Source: a virus
Strand: one strand, 5' to 3'
DNA length: 39,686 nt
IMG/VR virus record: IMGVR_UViG_3300028597_000039
Coordinates: 1-39,686 of that record
A model generated the notes under the pieces. It had not been told where the DNA came from. It did no database searches and saw only the letters and a program-made list of their open reading frames with translations. Of the stretch, positions 12,758 to 20,472 are shown piece by piece. How positions within the stretch are numbered: position 1 is the first letter of the stretch; the number at the start of each line of letters is the position of its first letter. The position numbers and the translations under genes are program-made.

Positions 12758-14836
12758 ATGTCAATCACGAAAGAGCAACGGCTGGCGAATATCCACCAGG
12801 AAGCAATGGCCGAGTTCGACAACATTCAGTCGGCGGTGCGGGACGAGCGCTTGCAGGCATTGCAAGACCGCCGCTTCTATTCGATTGCCGGGGCTCAGTG
12901 GGAAGGCCCGCTGGGTGATCAGTTCGAGAACCGCCCGAAGTTCGAGGTGAACAAGATCCACCTGGCGGTAATCCGGATCATCTCCGAGTACCGGAACAAC
13001 CGAATCACCGTTGACTTCGTGAGCAAGGATGGCAGCGAGAACGACAAGCTGGCCAGCACCTGCGACGGGCTGTATCGGGCGGATGAACAGGCAAGTACCG
13101 CCGATGAGGCCTACGACAACGCCTTCGAAGAGGCTGTCGGTGGTGGGTTCGGTGCTTGGCGTCTGCGTGCTGAGTACGAGGACGACGAAGATCCAGAGGA
13201 CGAACGGCAGCGGATCTGCATCGAGCCAATCTTTGACGCCGATAGCTGCGTGTTCTTCGACCTGAACGCCAAGCGCCAGGATAAGGCAGACGCCCGGACC
13301 TGCTTCGTCCTGACTGCGATGTCGCCTAGCGCCTACAAGGATGAATGGGGCGATGACCCGGCATCGTGGCCAAAGATCGTCCATCAAACCGAGTTCGACT
13401 GGTGCACGCCTGACGTGGTGTTCATCGCTGAGTATTACAAAGTAGAGGATAAGAAGGAGAAGGCGCAGATCTGGCGCGACCTCGACGGCGAAGAGAAGGT
13501 ATATCGGCAGTCTGACTTCGACGAAGACGAAGAGCTGCTGGATATGCTGACTGCCGTGGGCAGCAAGTTGGTACGCGAGAAGCCAATCAAGGTCCGCCGC
13601 GTGCGCAAGTACATCATGTCTGGCGGGAAGGTGCTGGACGATTGCGGCTATATCGCCGGGAAGTGCATCCCAATCGTACCGATGTACGGCAAGCGCTGGT
13701 TTGTGGACAACGTAGAGCGCTGCATGGGGCATGTGAGGTTAGCCAAGGACGCTCAACGCCTGAAGAACATGCAACTGTCCAAGCTGGGCGAGATCAGCGC
13801 GCTCGGCTCGGTCGAGAAGCCTATCTTCGATCCTGAGCAGATGGCCGGCCACACGTTGATGTGGGAGCAGGACAACATCAAGAACTACCCGTTCCTGTTG
13901 GCCAACTCCATCACTGACGCCAATGGCCAGAAGATGCCCGCCGGGCCAATCGGCTACACCAAGGCCCCCGAGATCCCGCCAGCACTGGCAGCGCTCCTAC
14001 AGATCACCGAGACAGACATCCAAGACCTGCTTGGCAATCCGCAGGCGGGCGAGCAGATCCGCTCCAACATCTCTGAGAAGGCCGTAGAGCTGGCGCAGAA
14101 CAGTCTAGGGATGCAGACATTCATTTACCTGAGCAACATGGCCAAGGCTATGAAGCGCTCTGGCGAGATCTGGCTGTCCATGGCCAAGGATGTGTTGGTC
14201 GAGGAAGGCCGCAAGATGAAGACCGTTTCGCCTCAGGGTGATATCGGCAGCGTTGAGCTGATGAAGCCAGTCATGGGCGAGAGCGGCAAGGAGATGGAGA
14301 ACGATCTGTCTCAGGCCAAGTTCGATGTCGCAGTGGAAGTAGGCCCATCGTCAAACAGCAAGAAGGCTGCGACCATCCGACAGATCATCGAGATGATGAA
14401 GATCGCGACTGATCCTGAAACGCTTCAGGTTCTCGGCGCCATGGCGATGATGAACATGGAAGGAGAAGGGGTTGAGGATGCCGCGTCGTTCTTCCGCAAG
14501 AAGCTGGTGGGCATGGGCGTGATCGAGCCGACCGAGGAAGAAGCCGCCGAACTCCAGGCTCAAGCAGCGAATGCGCAGCCCGACCCGAATACCTTATACT
14601 TGCAGGCAGCGGCGGAAGAGGCTTCAGCTAAGGCAGTCAAGGCGAGGGCCGACACTATCAACACCATTGCTGGCGCCAAGAAGACCGAAGTCGAGACGCT
14701 GAAGATCGCGCAAGAGATCGATGCCAGCCAGCAAGACCAAGCATTCGCCCTAATCGACAAGTTCGAACAGGGCATGCAGCCGCAACAATCAGATGTAACC
14801 GTAGTCGCGGTAGATCCAAACGCGCCGCGACCATAA
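12758..14836 (+). CDS. P22-like portal protein
   Basis: 692 aa, close to P22 gp1 (725 aa). Typical features are the N-terminal helix EQRLANIHQEAMAEFDNIQS, the RRFYSIAGAQWEGP and NRITVDF segments, acidic insertions (ESDEDDED-like at about 130 and 245), the stem and wing region around residues 300-450, and a long C-terminal helical barrel-like segment (about 590-680) rich in Ala/Glu/Gln. It forms the dodecameric DNA gate at one capsid vertex, binding terminase and later the gp4-like protein. AGGAAA precedes ATG 12758. Confidence 0.92.
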   Translation: MSITKEQRLANIHQEAMAEFDNIQSAVRDERLQALQDRRFYSIAGAQWEGPLGDQFENRPKFEVNKIHLAVIRIISEYRNNRITVDFVSKDGSENDKLASTCDGLYRADEQASTADEAYDNAFEEAVGGGFGAWRLRAEYEDDEDPEDERQRICIEPIFDADSCVFFDLNAKRQDKADARTCFVLTAMSPSAYKDEWGDDPASWPKIVHQTEFDWCTPDVVFIAEYYKVEDKKEKAQIWRDLDGEEKVYRQSDFDEDEELLDMLTAVGSKLVREKPIKVRRVRKYIMSGGKVLDDCGYIAGKCIPIVPMYGKRWFVDNVERCMGHVRLAKDAQRLKNMQLSKLGEISALGSVEKPIFDPEQMAGHTLMWEQDNIKNYPFLLANSITDANGQKMPAGPIGYTKAPEIPPALAALLQITETDIQDLLGNPQAGEQIRSNISEKAVELAQNSLGMQTFIYLSNMAKAMKRSGEIWLSMAKDVLVEEGRKMKTVSPQGDIGSVELMKPVMGESGKEMENDLSQAKFDVAVEVGPSSNSKKAATIRQIIEMMKIATDPETLQVLGAMAMMNMEGEGVEDAASFFRKKLVGMGVIEPTEEEAAELQAQAANAQPDPNTLYLQAAAEEASAKAVKARADTINTIAGAKKTEVETLKIAQEIDASQQDQAFALIDKFEQGMQPQQSDVTVVAVDPNAPRP

Positions 14837-14847
14837 AGGTGGATAAC

Positions 14848-15147
14848 ATGAAGGTTGTCGAGTTCAAGCAGAGAGATGATCCCCATGCATCAGGTGAGGC
14901 AATATGCACTCACTGCAAACATGAGTGGATCGCTGTGGCGCCGATTGGTGATGTCAACCTTGAATGCCCTTCGTGTTCATCGCACCGAGGCGTATTCAAA
15001 TATCCTTTCGGTGCGCCGGAAGGGTCTGAATGCTTTCAGTGTCATTGCGGATCTCAGGATTTCTTTATCTATCGGCAAGTTGGCCGCGCCAGTGGCGCTA
15101 CTTACTGCCGGGGATGTGGTTCTGAAGCGACTGGATGGTTTGAATAA
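14848..15147 (+). CDS. Zinc-ribbon protein in the head gene cluster, 99 aa
   Basis: Four CxxC-type pairs (ICTHCK, ECPSCS, CFQCHCG, YCRGCG) suggest two zinc ribbons. The start at ATG 14848 is preferred over GTG 14839 because AAAGGTGG lies upstream. A zinc-ribbon gene between portal and scaffold is not part of the P22 core; its role in this position is unknown. It could be a non-structural protein carried in the late operon. Confidence 0.65.
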   Translation: MKVVEFKQRDDPHASGEAICTHCKHEWIAVAPIGDVNLECPSCSSHRGVFKYPFGAPEGSECFQCHCGSQDFFIYRQVGRASGATYCRGCGSEATGWFE

Positions 15148-15192
15148 TTGGTTCCCGCCCCGCCATTGAGTGGGCGAGCAATGGAGTTTCGA

Positions 15193-16059
15193 ATGTCTGA
15201 CCAACTGCATGATGACCAAGTAGCAGAGACCGAGCAGGAAGAAGAGCTGCGCGAGGAGGAGACCACCGAATCCGAAGAGGAGGAATCCTCCGAGGAAGAA
15301 GAGGATGACGGCGTTATCGTAACCATCGGCGACGAGAAGCCACCGGTCGAGGACGAAGAAGAGAAGATCGCGCCTAAGTGGGTGAAGGATCTTCGCAAGC
15401 AGACCAAGGAGCAGGCCAAGCGCATTCGTGAGCTGGAGCAGGAGGCGGCGGCTAAGGCTGCGCCGGCTTCGAAGGTTCCTGAGCTGGGTCCAAAGCCAAC
15501 CCTTGAAGACTGTGACTGGGATGCCGAGGACTTCGAAACCAAGCTGACCGCTTGGCACGAACGCAAGCGCCAGGTGGAGCAGGAAGCCGCCAAGGCCAAT
15601 GAGCAGGCCGAGAACCAGAAGAAGGAATGGCAAGGCCGTCTCGACACCTACGCAAAGGCCAAGACTGATCTTAAGGTGCGCGACTTCGACGACGCCGAAA
15701 GCACTGTGCTCAGCACGCTCAGCGTCACCCAGCAAGGCATCATCGTTCAGGGCGCCGACAACTCTGCACTGGTCGTCTACGCTCTTGGCAAGAATCCGGC
15801 AAAGGCTAAAGAGCTGGCCGGCATCACTGACGCGGTTAAATTCGCCTTCGCCATCGCGAAACTGGAGACTCAATTGAAAGTACAAGCCAAGAGCAAGAGT
15901 GCACCACCACCAGAGGGCAAAGTGCGCAATGGTTCCGCCCCGATATCGGGCTCGGTCGACTCCAATCTGGAGCGCCTGCGTGCCGAAGCCGAGAAGACCG
16001 GTGATATGTCGAAGGTTGCAGCGTATAAGCGTGCGCAGCGCGAGAAGCAGAAAGCCTGA
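15193..16059 (+). CDS. Scaffolding protein
   Basis: 288 aa, comparable to P22 gp8 (303 aa). The N-terminal 60 residues are extremely acidic (EEESSEEEEDDG), the middle is helical coiled coil (about 90-150), and the C-terminus is basic (SKVAAYKRAQREKQKA), as expected for a coat-binding helix-turn-helix. It would assemble with the coat protein into a procapsid and leave on maturation. GGAG precedes ATG 15193; ATG 15181 is the alternative. Confidence 0.82.
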   Translation: MSDQLHDDQVAETEQEEELREEETTESEEEESSEEEEDDGVIVTIGDEKPPVEDEEEKIAPKWVKDLRKQTKEQAKRIRELEQEAAAKAAPASKVPELGPKPTLEDCDWDAEDFETKLTAWHERKRQVEQEAAKANEQAENQKKEWQGRLDTYAKAKTDLKVRDFDDAESTVLSTLSVTQQGIIVQGADNSALVVYALGKNPAKAKELAGITDAVKFAFAIAKLETQLKVQAKSKSAPPPEGKVRNGSAPISGSVDSNLERLRAEAEKTGDMSKVAAYKRAQREKQKA

Positions 16060-16060
16060 T

Positions 16061-16089
16061 TTGATAATTAGTCAATAGGGCCGTATGCT
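16061..16089 (+). promoter_or_regulatory. Putative coat-gene promoter
   Basis: TTGATA (16061-16066), 17-bp spacer, TATGCT (16084-16089). Transcription would begin near 16096, only about 9 nt before the RNA element at 16105. It lies right after the scaffold stop and 245 nt before the coat ATG, giving the coat gene its own leader. Confidence 0.55.
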
Positions 16090-16104
16090 TGATGTGGGTG
16101 AATT

Positions 16105-16228
16105 GCGCGGGTTGACGCGCTTCTAGCAGGGTATCTCGGAGCAACTCGTTCGAATCGAGTGTTAGCTGTCAAGGATCTAGCCGAGAACGCCGGGGATCAA
16201 CGCCGGCCACCCACGCAACACCAATGCC
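16105..16228 (+). ncRNA. Conserved RNA element, copy B, in coat-gene leader
   Basis: Hairpin GCGCG-GGTTGA-CGCGC (16105-16120); a closed domain TCTCGG/CCGAGA (bounded at about 16134-16186) holding a T-arm-like hairpin ACTCG-TTCGAAT-CGAGT (16144-16160); hairpin GCCGG-GGATCAACG-CCGGC (16189-16207); tail AACACCAATGCC (16217-16228). Both outer hairpins match copy A with paired substitutions. It occupies the 5' part of the coat leader, so a translational or stability role for the most abundant virion protein is plausible. Confidence 0.6.
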
Positions 16229-16333
16229 TCGCCAGCAAGCCGGCAGCGCAACATCAATGCCCCCATCCAGCTTTATGGATGAGTTAAGACGGCGCACTTC
16301 GCGCACTAATTTCTCATTCATAAGGTGACTTAC

Positions 16334-17602
16334 ATGTCTAGTTTCTCCAAAGAAGAGCGCGTAGCGTTCGAAGACATCCTCGAAGGTTTCGACGATCAAC
16401 TGGTGCTGTCGCGCAACGTGCGCAAGTACACCACCGACCAGCGCAGTATGGAGCGTTCGAATGACACCATCTGGCGTCCGATGCCGTACATCGCGAACAC
16501 CTTCGCCGGTGCTGACCAGACCGCCAACTTCCAGATCAACACCCAGTTGTCCGTGCCGTCCTCGATCAGCAACCGTCGTGTTGCCCCGTGGATCCTGACC
16601 GACCTGGAGCTGCGCGACCAATTGCAAGAAGGCCGCCTCGGCGAAGCTGCCAAGCAGAAGCTGGCCAGCGACATCAACGTCGCTCTGATGAATACCGCGT
16701 CCAGCCAAGGCACCTTGGTCGTCAAGCGCACCGTGGCCGCCTCGGGCTTCGATGACGTTGCCCAGTGCGATGCCATCTTCAACGAGCAGGGCGTTCCGTC
16801 CTACGACCGCTATCTGGCGCTGTCAACCCGTGATTACAACGGCATGGCGAACAACCTGCAGGTCGCTTCCCGTTCGTTCGGCAACGGCAAGTCCGACAAG
16901 GCATACGAAAACGCATTCGTCGGCCCGGTCGCATCGTTCAACACCTACAAGCTGGACTATGCCAATCGCTTGGCAGCAGCTGCTGGCGGTGGCGGTCTGA
17001 CCGTATCCACTCTGGTGGGCGCGGCCAACTACTGGGTTCCGAAGGCTACTTCGGTCGCAGTGACCGGCGAATCCAGCAACGTGGACAACCGCTTCCAGAC
17101 CATCACCGTTTCCAGCACCACCAACGTGGTCGCAGGTGATGCTTTCACCATTGCTGGCGTGAACGCTGTTCATCATATCACCAAGGGCGACACTGGTCAG
17201 CTCAAGACCTTCCGCGTGATCGCTGTGAACTCCGGCACCACCATGACCATCAGCCCGCCGATCATCTCGAACCAAGGCGGTTCGGATGCTGAAGCCCAGT
17301 ACCAGAACGTAACCGTGACCCCGTCGGCCACCGCCGCTATCGTGTTCCTGAACACCGTTGCCGCTAACATCAACTGCTTCTGGCATCGTGATGCGATGGA
17401 GATCCTGCCGGGCCGTATCGCGACCCCAGCGGATGCTGGCGTGGCAGTAATGCGCGGCACCACCGATCAGGGCCTTGAGCTGGTGATGCAGAAGTTCGCC
17501 GACATCAACACCGGCAACATCAAGTACCGGATGGATACCTTGTTCGGCACCGTGATGCTTCAGCCTGAGATGTCCGGGATCATGCTCTTCAGCCAGTCCT
17601 AA
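16334..17602 (+). CDS. Major capsid (coat) protein, P22 type
   Basis: 422 aa versus 430 for P22 gp5. The N-terminal helix (SSFSKEERVAFEDILEGFDD), the WRPMPYIANTFAGAD segment and the inserted Ig-like I-domain (about residues 230-320, with TITVSSTTNVVAGDAFTIAG) fit the P22 coat family. It forms the T=7 shell. ATG 16334 follows AAGGTG; GTG 16325 is less likely. The GC-ending codon bias is the strongest in the window, as expected for a highly expressed gene. Confidence 0.92.
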   Translation: MSSFSKEERVAFEDILEGFDDQLVLSRNVRKYTTDQRSMERSNDTIWRPMPYIANTFAGADQTANFQINTQLSVPSSISNRRVAPWILTDLELRDQLQEGRLGEAAKQKLASDINVALMNTASSQGTLVVKRTVAASGFDDVAQCDAIFNEQGVPSYDRYLALSTRDYNGMANNLQVASRSFGNGKSDKAYENAFVGPVASFNTYKLDYANRLAAAAGGGGLTVSTLVGAANYWVPKATSVAVTGESSNVDNRFQTITVSSTTNVVAGDAFTIAGVNAVHHITKGDTGQLKTFRVIAVNSGTTMTISPPIISNQGGSDAEAQYQNVTVTPSATAAIVFLNTVAANINCFWHRDAMEILPGRIATPADAGVAVMRGTTDQGLELVMQKFADINTGNIKYRMDTLFGTVMLQPEMSGIMLFSQS

Positions 17603-17617
17603 TCTGGCGACCGAATC

Positions 17618-17639
17618 AGCGGGGCTTAGCGGCCCCGCT
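17618..17639 (+). terminator. GC-rich hairpin after coat gene (weak terminator)
   Basis: AGCGGGGC (17618-17625) pairs perfectly with GCCCCGCT (17632-17639) over a 6-nt loop, 16 nt after the coat stop. Only a short CTTCC follows, so termination would be partial; it may set the coat-to-downstream ratio or protect mRNA ends. Confidence 0.55.
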
Positions 17640-17665
17640 CTTCCAATTGAATTGAGGGTTTCATC

Positions 17666-18271
17666 ATGGCTTCCAGCATCATCTACCCGTACGGCTCCGC
17701 TCAAGGCGTTGTCGTTCCCGCGACCGAAAGCATCGTCATCAACACCAAGGATCAGGCGCAGATATTCCAGGTCAACGTCTCGGCGAACCAGCCTGCTATC
17801 GCGTCTCTGTTGGGCACCGTAGTCAACGGTACTACCACGTTCGGCCCGTTCACCAACGCTACCACCGTGAACGTCGTTGGCGGCGCCGGTAACACCCTGT
17901 ACGCGGTCGGCGTTGCACCGGCTGTTATCGAGACCAAGGCAAGTCAAATCCAGGGCGATCCGGTCGCGGTCAACGTAACCGGCGCAGTGTCTGCTGCCGC
18001 CATCCAAGGTGGACTGGTCACCTCGACCACTGCTGCCGCTGTAGCTGGCACCGTGCCGACTGGCGCAGTGATGGAGGCCGCCGTGCAGTGGGCAATCGGT
18101 GATTCTGTTGACTGGTCGGTAATCGCCACTGGCGCGAACGCCTTCACCGTGACGGCTGCCGCATCGGGTCACACTCTGGTCGGCTCTGGCGTTGTGGCTA
18201 CTGTGACATCGGGCCTGTTCCGCACCCGCAAGACCGCAGTGGACACCTTCATCACGTACCGCTTGTCCTGA
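17666..18271 (+). CDS. Probable head decoration/structural protein, 201 aa (paralogue 1)
   Basis: Beta-rich, Ala/Val/Thr-rich sequence without charge clusters (start MASSIIYPYGSAQGVVVPAT, end GLFRTRKTAVDTFITYRLS). It shares LLGTV, TFGPF and the FRTRKTA-x2-TF-x-TYR ending with the next gene, showing a tandem duplication. Position right after the coat gene and flanking hairpins suggest a highly expressed capsid accessory or decoration protein. Not part of P22's core set. Confidence 0.65.
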   Translation: MASSIIYPYGSAQGVVVPATESIVINTKDQAQIFQVNVSANQPAIASLLGTVVNGTTTFGPFTNATTVNVVGGAGNTLYAVGVAPAVIETKASQIQGDPVAVNVTGAVSAAAIQGGLVTSTTAAAVAGTVPTGAVMEAAVQWAIGDSVDWSVIATGANAFTVTAAASGHTLVGSGVVATVTSGLFRTRKTAVDTFITYRLS

Positions 18272-18278
18272 TGTAACT

Positions 18279-18298
18279 GGGGCGGGTAGCACCGCCCC
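18279..18298 (+). terminator. Short GC-rich hairpin between paralogues
   Basis: GGGGCGG (18279-18285) pairs with CCGCCCC (18292-18298) over a 6-nt loop. No T-run follows (ATTCAAGGAG, the next ribosome site). It more likely acts as an mRNA processing or stability element or a weak attenuator than a full terminator. Confidence 0.45.
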
Positions 18299-18315
18299 AT
18301 TCAAGGAGCTAGTCA

Positions 18316-18897
18316 ATGCCAAATCTCGTCATGGCTAGATCAAGCGCAAGGATTTCCGTCCCGGACGCGCAAAGCATCACAGTCTTTACCCAAGATTCTG
18401 CCGATGTGTCGAAGGACGTGTCGGGCGTTGTGACACTGCTCGGAACTGTGACTGGTGGGCAGCAGACCTTTGGCCCATTCGCTGGTGGCGCGACTATCAT
18501 CATCGCTGCTGGCGCTTATCTGGTCATGTATGGGATCGGCACTACTCCGGTATTGCGCGAAACCATCCATTACATTATCCAGCGGTCTCCGATTGCATTG
18601 GATACGGCTCAGGCGATCCCTGTGCGGGCTCTGGTCAATGGCGTGATCACATCCAACTCGCTGCTGGGCATCACCTGCACGCTTCCAACTGGGGCTGCTC
18701 TGGACGCCATCAGTGATTTCAGGATGGATGATGCGTTCGAATGGTGTGTCATCGCTGCCGGCCTATTTGGATTCACTGTCGGCGCATCGGCAGGGCATAC
18801 TATCGTGGGCGCGGCAGGCGTTGGATCTGGCACATCTGGCTACTTCAGAACGCGCAAGACCGCCACAAACACGTTTGTAACCTACAGGGTCAGTTGA
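18316..18897 (+). CDS. Probable head decoration/structural protein, 193 aa (paralogue 2)
   Basis: Diverged copy of the preceding protein: matching LLGTVTGGQQTFGPFAGGAT and the terminal FRTRKTATNTFVTYRVS. It contains two cysteines absent from paralogue 1. AAGGAG lies upstream of ATG 18316. The two copies may form a heteromeric shell decoration or occupy different capsid sites; not testable here. Confidence 0.65.
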   Translation: MPNLVMARSSARISVPDAQSITVFTQDSADVSKDVSGVVTLLGTVTGGQQTFGPFAGGATIIIAAGAYLVMYGIGTTPVLRETIHYIIQRSPIALDTAQAIPVRALVNGVITSNSLLGITCTLPTGAALDAISDFRMDDAFEWCVIAAGLFGFTVGASAGHTIVGAAGVGSGTSGYFRTRKTATNTFVTYRVS

Positions 18898-18898
18898 T

Positions 18899-19198
18899 AT
18901 GAGCTTTCCAACAATCGTTTACAAATGCCCTGGCGATCATCATCGCGCAGGCGGCACCTATTCCTACCGTGGCGCTGAAGACTCCGAGGCGTTCGGTAAG
19001 CTTCTGTCTGAAGGCTGGTTCGCCACGCTTCCGGAGGCTATTGAGGGGAAGGCTGCCGAGGCTGAAGACAACGCCGCTCCGAGTCGTGGAGAGCTTGAGG
19101 CGAAGGCTACCGAACTGGGCATCAGCTTCGACGGGCGCACCACTGACAAGCGCTTGGGAGAGAAGATCGATCTGGCCATTGCTGAGAGCGAGGGTTAA
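18899..19198 (+). CDS. Small head-region protein with HeH/LEM-like C-terminus, 99 aa
   Basis: The N-terminal part (IVYKCPGDHHRAGGTYSYRG) resembles small phage head-associated domains. The C-terminal 35 residues (SRGELEAKATELGISFDGRT then KRLGEKIDLAIAES) match the helix-extended-loop-helix fold seen in many phage structural proteins. Role inferred only from position between decoration genes and the gp4-like gene. Confidence 0.6.
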   Translation: MSFPTIVYKCPGDHHRAGGTYSYRGAEDSEAFGKLLSEGWFATLPEAIEGKAAEAEDNAAPSRGELEAKATELGISFDGRTTDKRLGEKIDLAIAESEG

Positions 19199-19201
19199 GC
19201 C

Positions 19202-19693
19202 ATGAGCTGGACGAAGCGAGAATTGATCGAGCAGGGGTTCAACGAGATCGGTTTGGCCGGCTACATCTTCGATCTGTCTCCTGAACAGCTACAGACTGCG
19301 CTTCGTCAGCTTGACTCCATGATGGCCATGTGGGCGTCGAAGGGTATTCAGCTTGGCTATCCGGTGCCCGTTCACCCCAACGACAGCCAGCTTGATCAAG
19401 ACTCCTTCGTCCCGCTGACGGCGAATGAGGCGGTCTACTTGAATATCGGGGTGCGCATTGCTCCGGGGTTCGGCAAGGCTGCACCACAAGAGACGCGCGC
19501 ACTGGCCAAGATGGCCTATGACACCCTGCTGATCCAAGCTGCAACCCCACGCGAAAGGCAGATGCCCGAAACAATGCCGCGCGGCGCCGGTCAGAAGCCT
19601 TGGCGCACTATCGATAACCCATTCGTATCACCTCCAGATGAAAACCCATTGGTGGCTGAATCAAATGGCCAACTCACATTCATAGGCGACTGA
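19202..19693 (+). CDS. P22 gp4-like tail accessory factor
   Basis: 163 aa, close to P22 gp4 (166 aa). The start WTKRELIEQGFNEIGLAGYI followed by LSPEQLQTALRQLDSMMAMW is the characteristic helical bundle; the C-terminal MPRGAGQKPWR is also shared by the family. In P22, gp4 is the first protein to bind the portal after packaging and seals the DNA. Its order before the gp10-like gene supports the call. Confidence 0.88.
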   Translation: MSWTKRELIEQGFNEIGLAGYIFDLSPEQLQTALRQLDSMMAMWASKGIQLGYPVPVHPNDSQLDQDSFVPLTANEAVYLNIGVRIAPGFGKAAPQETRALAKMAYDTLLIQAATPRERQMPETMPRGAGQKPWRTIDNPFVSPPDENPLVAESNGQLTFIGD

Positions 19694-19695
19694 TT

Positions 19696-20157
19696 ATGGC
19701 CATTGAAAGATTGATGCTGCTCGACACCGTAAGCGCAGGGTTGTATCTCGCGGCGAACGAAAACAGCCAGGATTACCGGATATCTGTTGCTGAGCTTCTT
19801 GAGTTCATGCAGGCGGCTATTTTCCCCGATACCGGGTTTTTGCGGCCACTCACCACGCAATACGCCTCGCCATCATCGACCGGGTTCAACATTGCAATAA
19901 ATGCCCTGACTGGGCAGAGCGTGCATTTGATCCTGACGCCGACCACTGGCTTTGCTACGGGTGCGATCACACTGCCGATCAGCTCAAGTCTGGTTGATAA
20001 GCAAGAGGTTGTGGTCAATTGCACGCAGCAGGTGACCGCGCTTACTGTCACTGGCAACGGGGCGGGCGTGACCGGTGCCCCATCTTCGCTTGGCGCGGAT
20101 GACTTCTTCCGACTGAAGTATGACCTTCTGACCAACGCCTGGTATCGAATCGGCTAA
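19696..20157 (+). CDS. Hypothetical virion protein, 153 aa
   Basis: N-terminal strand/helix (MAIERLMLLDTVSAGLYLAA), then a Thr/Gly/Val-rich beta domain ending DDFFRLKYDLLTNAWYRIG, which resembles a small domain repeated in phage tail-associated proteins that end in W-Y/H-R. Located between gp4-like and gp10-like genes, where P22 has none. Probably a tail-hub or decoration accessory protein; low certainty. Confidence 0.55.
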   Translation: MAIERLMLLDTVSAGLYLAANENSQDYRISVAELLEFMQAAIFPDTGFLRPLTTQYASPSSTGFNIAINALTGQSVHLILTPTTGFATGAITLPISSSLVDKQEVVVNCTQQVTALTVTGNGAGVTGAPSSLGADDFFRLKYDLLTNAWYRIG

Positions 20158-20169
20158 CTGGAGAACTAT

Positions 20170-20472
20170 ATGAGTATCAACGCACCGTTTAACCCGCGTC
20201 GCGGCTCCAATCAGCCTGTTACCGCTGCCGCTGCTTCGGCCTCGATCACGCTTGATGCTGTGGCGAAGTCTGTTCGCATCGTGAATGTTGATTTGACCAA
20301 CATCGCCCACATCCGTATCGGCACTGGCGCGCAGACTGCGACAACTGCCGACCTCCCAGTGCGCCCGAACAGCGAGATCATCGTGTCAAAGGGTGATGGC
20401 GAGAATACCTTGGCCTACATTTCGGCAGCCGGCGCGGCGCTCCATGTGCAGACTGGCGAAGGCGGCATCTAA
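20170..20472 (+). CDS. Hypothetical virion protein, 100 aa
   Basis: Short beta-rich protein (ASASITLDAVAKSVRIVNVD then NIAHIRIGTGAQTATTADLP). The fold looks like a small jelly-roll or Ig-like module common in phage virion accessory proteins. GGAG precedes its ATG; its stop overlaps the gp10-like start (TAATG). Confidence 0.55.
   Translation: MSINAPFNPRRGSNQPVTAAAASASITLDAVAKSVRIVNVDLTNIAHIRIGTGAQTATTADLPVRPNSEIIVSKGDGENTLAYISAAGAALHVQTGEGGI

Noticed and set aside
12761-13732. 323-codon minus-strand frame opposite the portal gene
   Set aside because: Antisense to a clear portal gene, no start signal and no protein-like domains.
16084-16168. Possible tRNA around the TTCGAAT loop
   Set aside because: The T-arm-like hairpin is perfect, but no 7-bp acceptor partner, D-arm or anticodon arm is present upstream at tRNA spacing.
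16823-18322. 499-codon open frame on the minus strand opposite the coat and decoration genes
   Set aside because: It is antisense to the coat gene, crosses several genes and intergenic hairpins, has low-complexity composition and no ribosome site; a shadow of GC-biased codon use.
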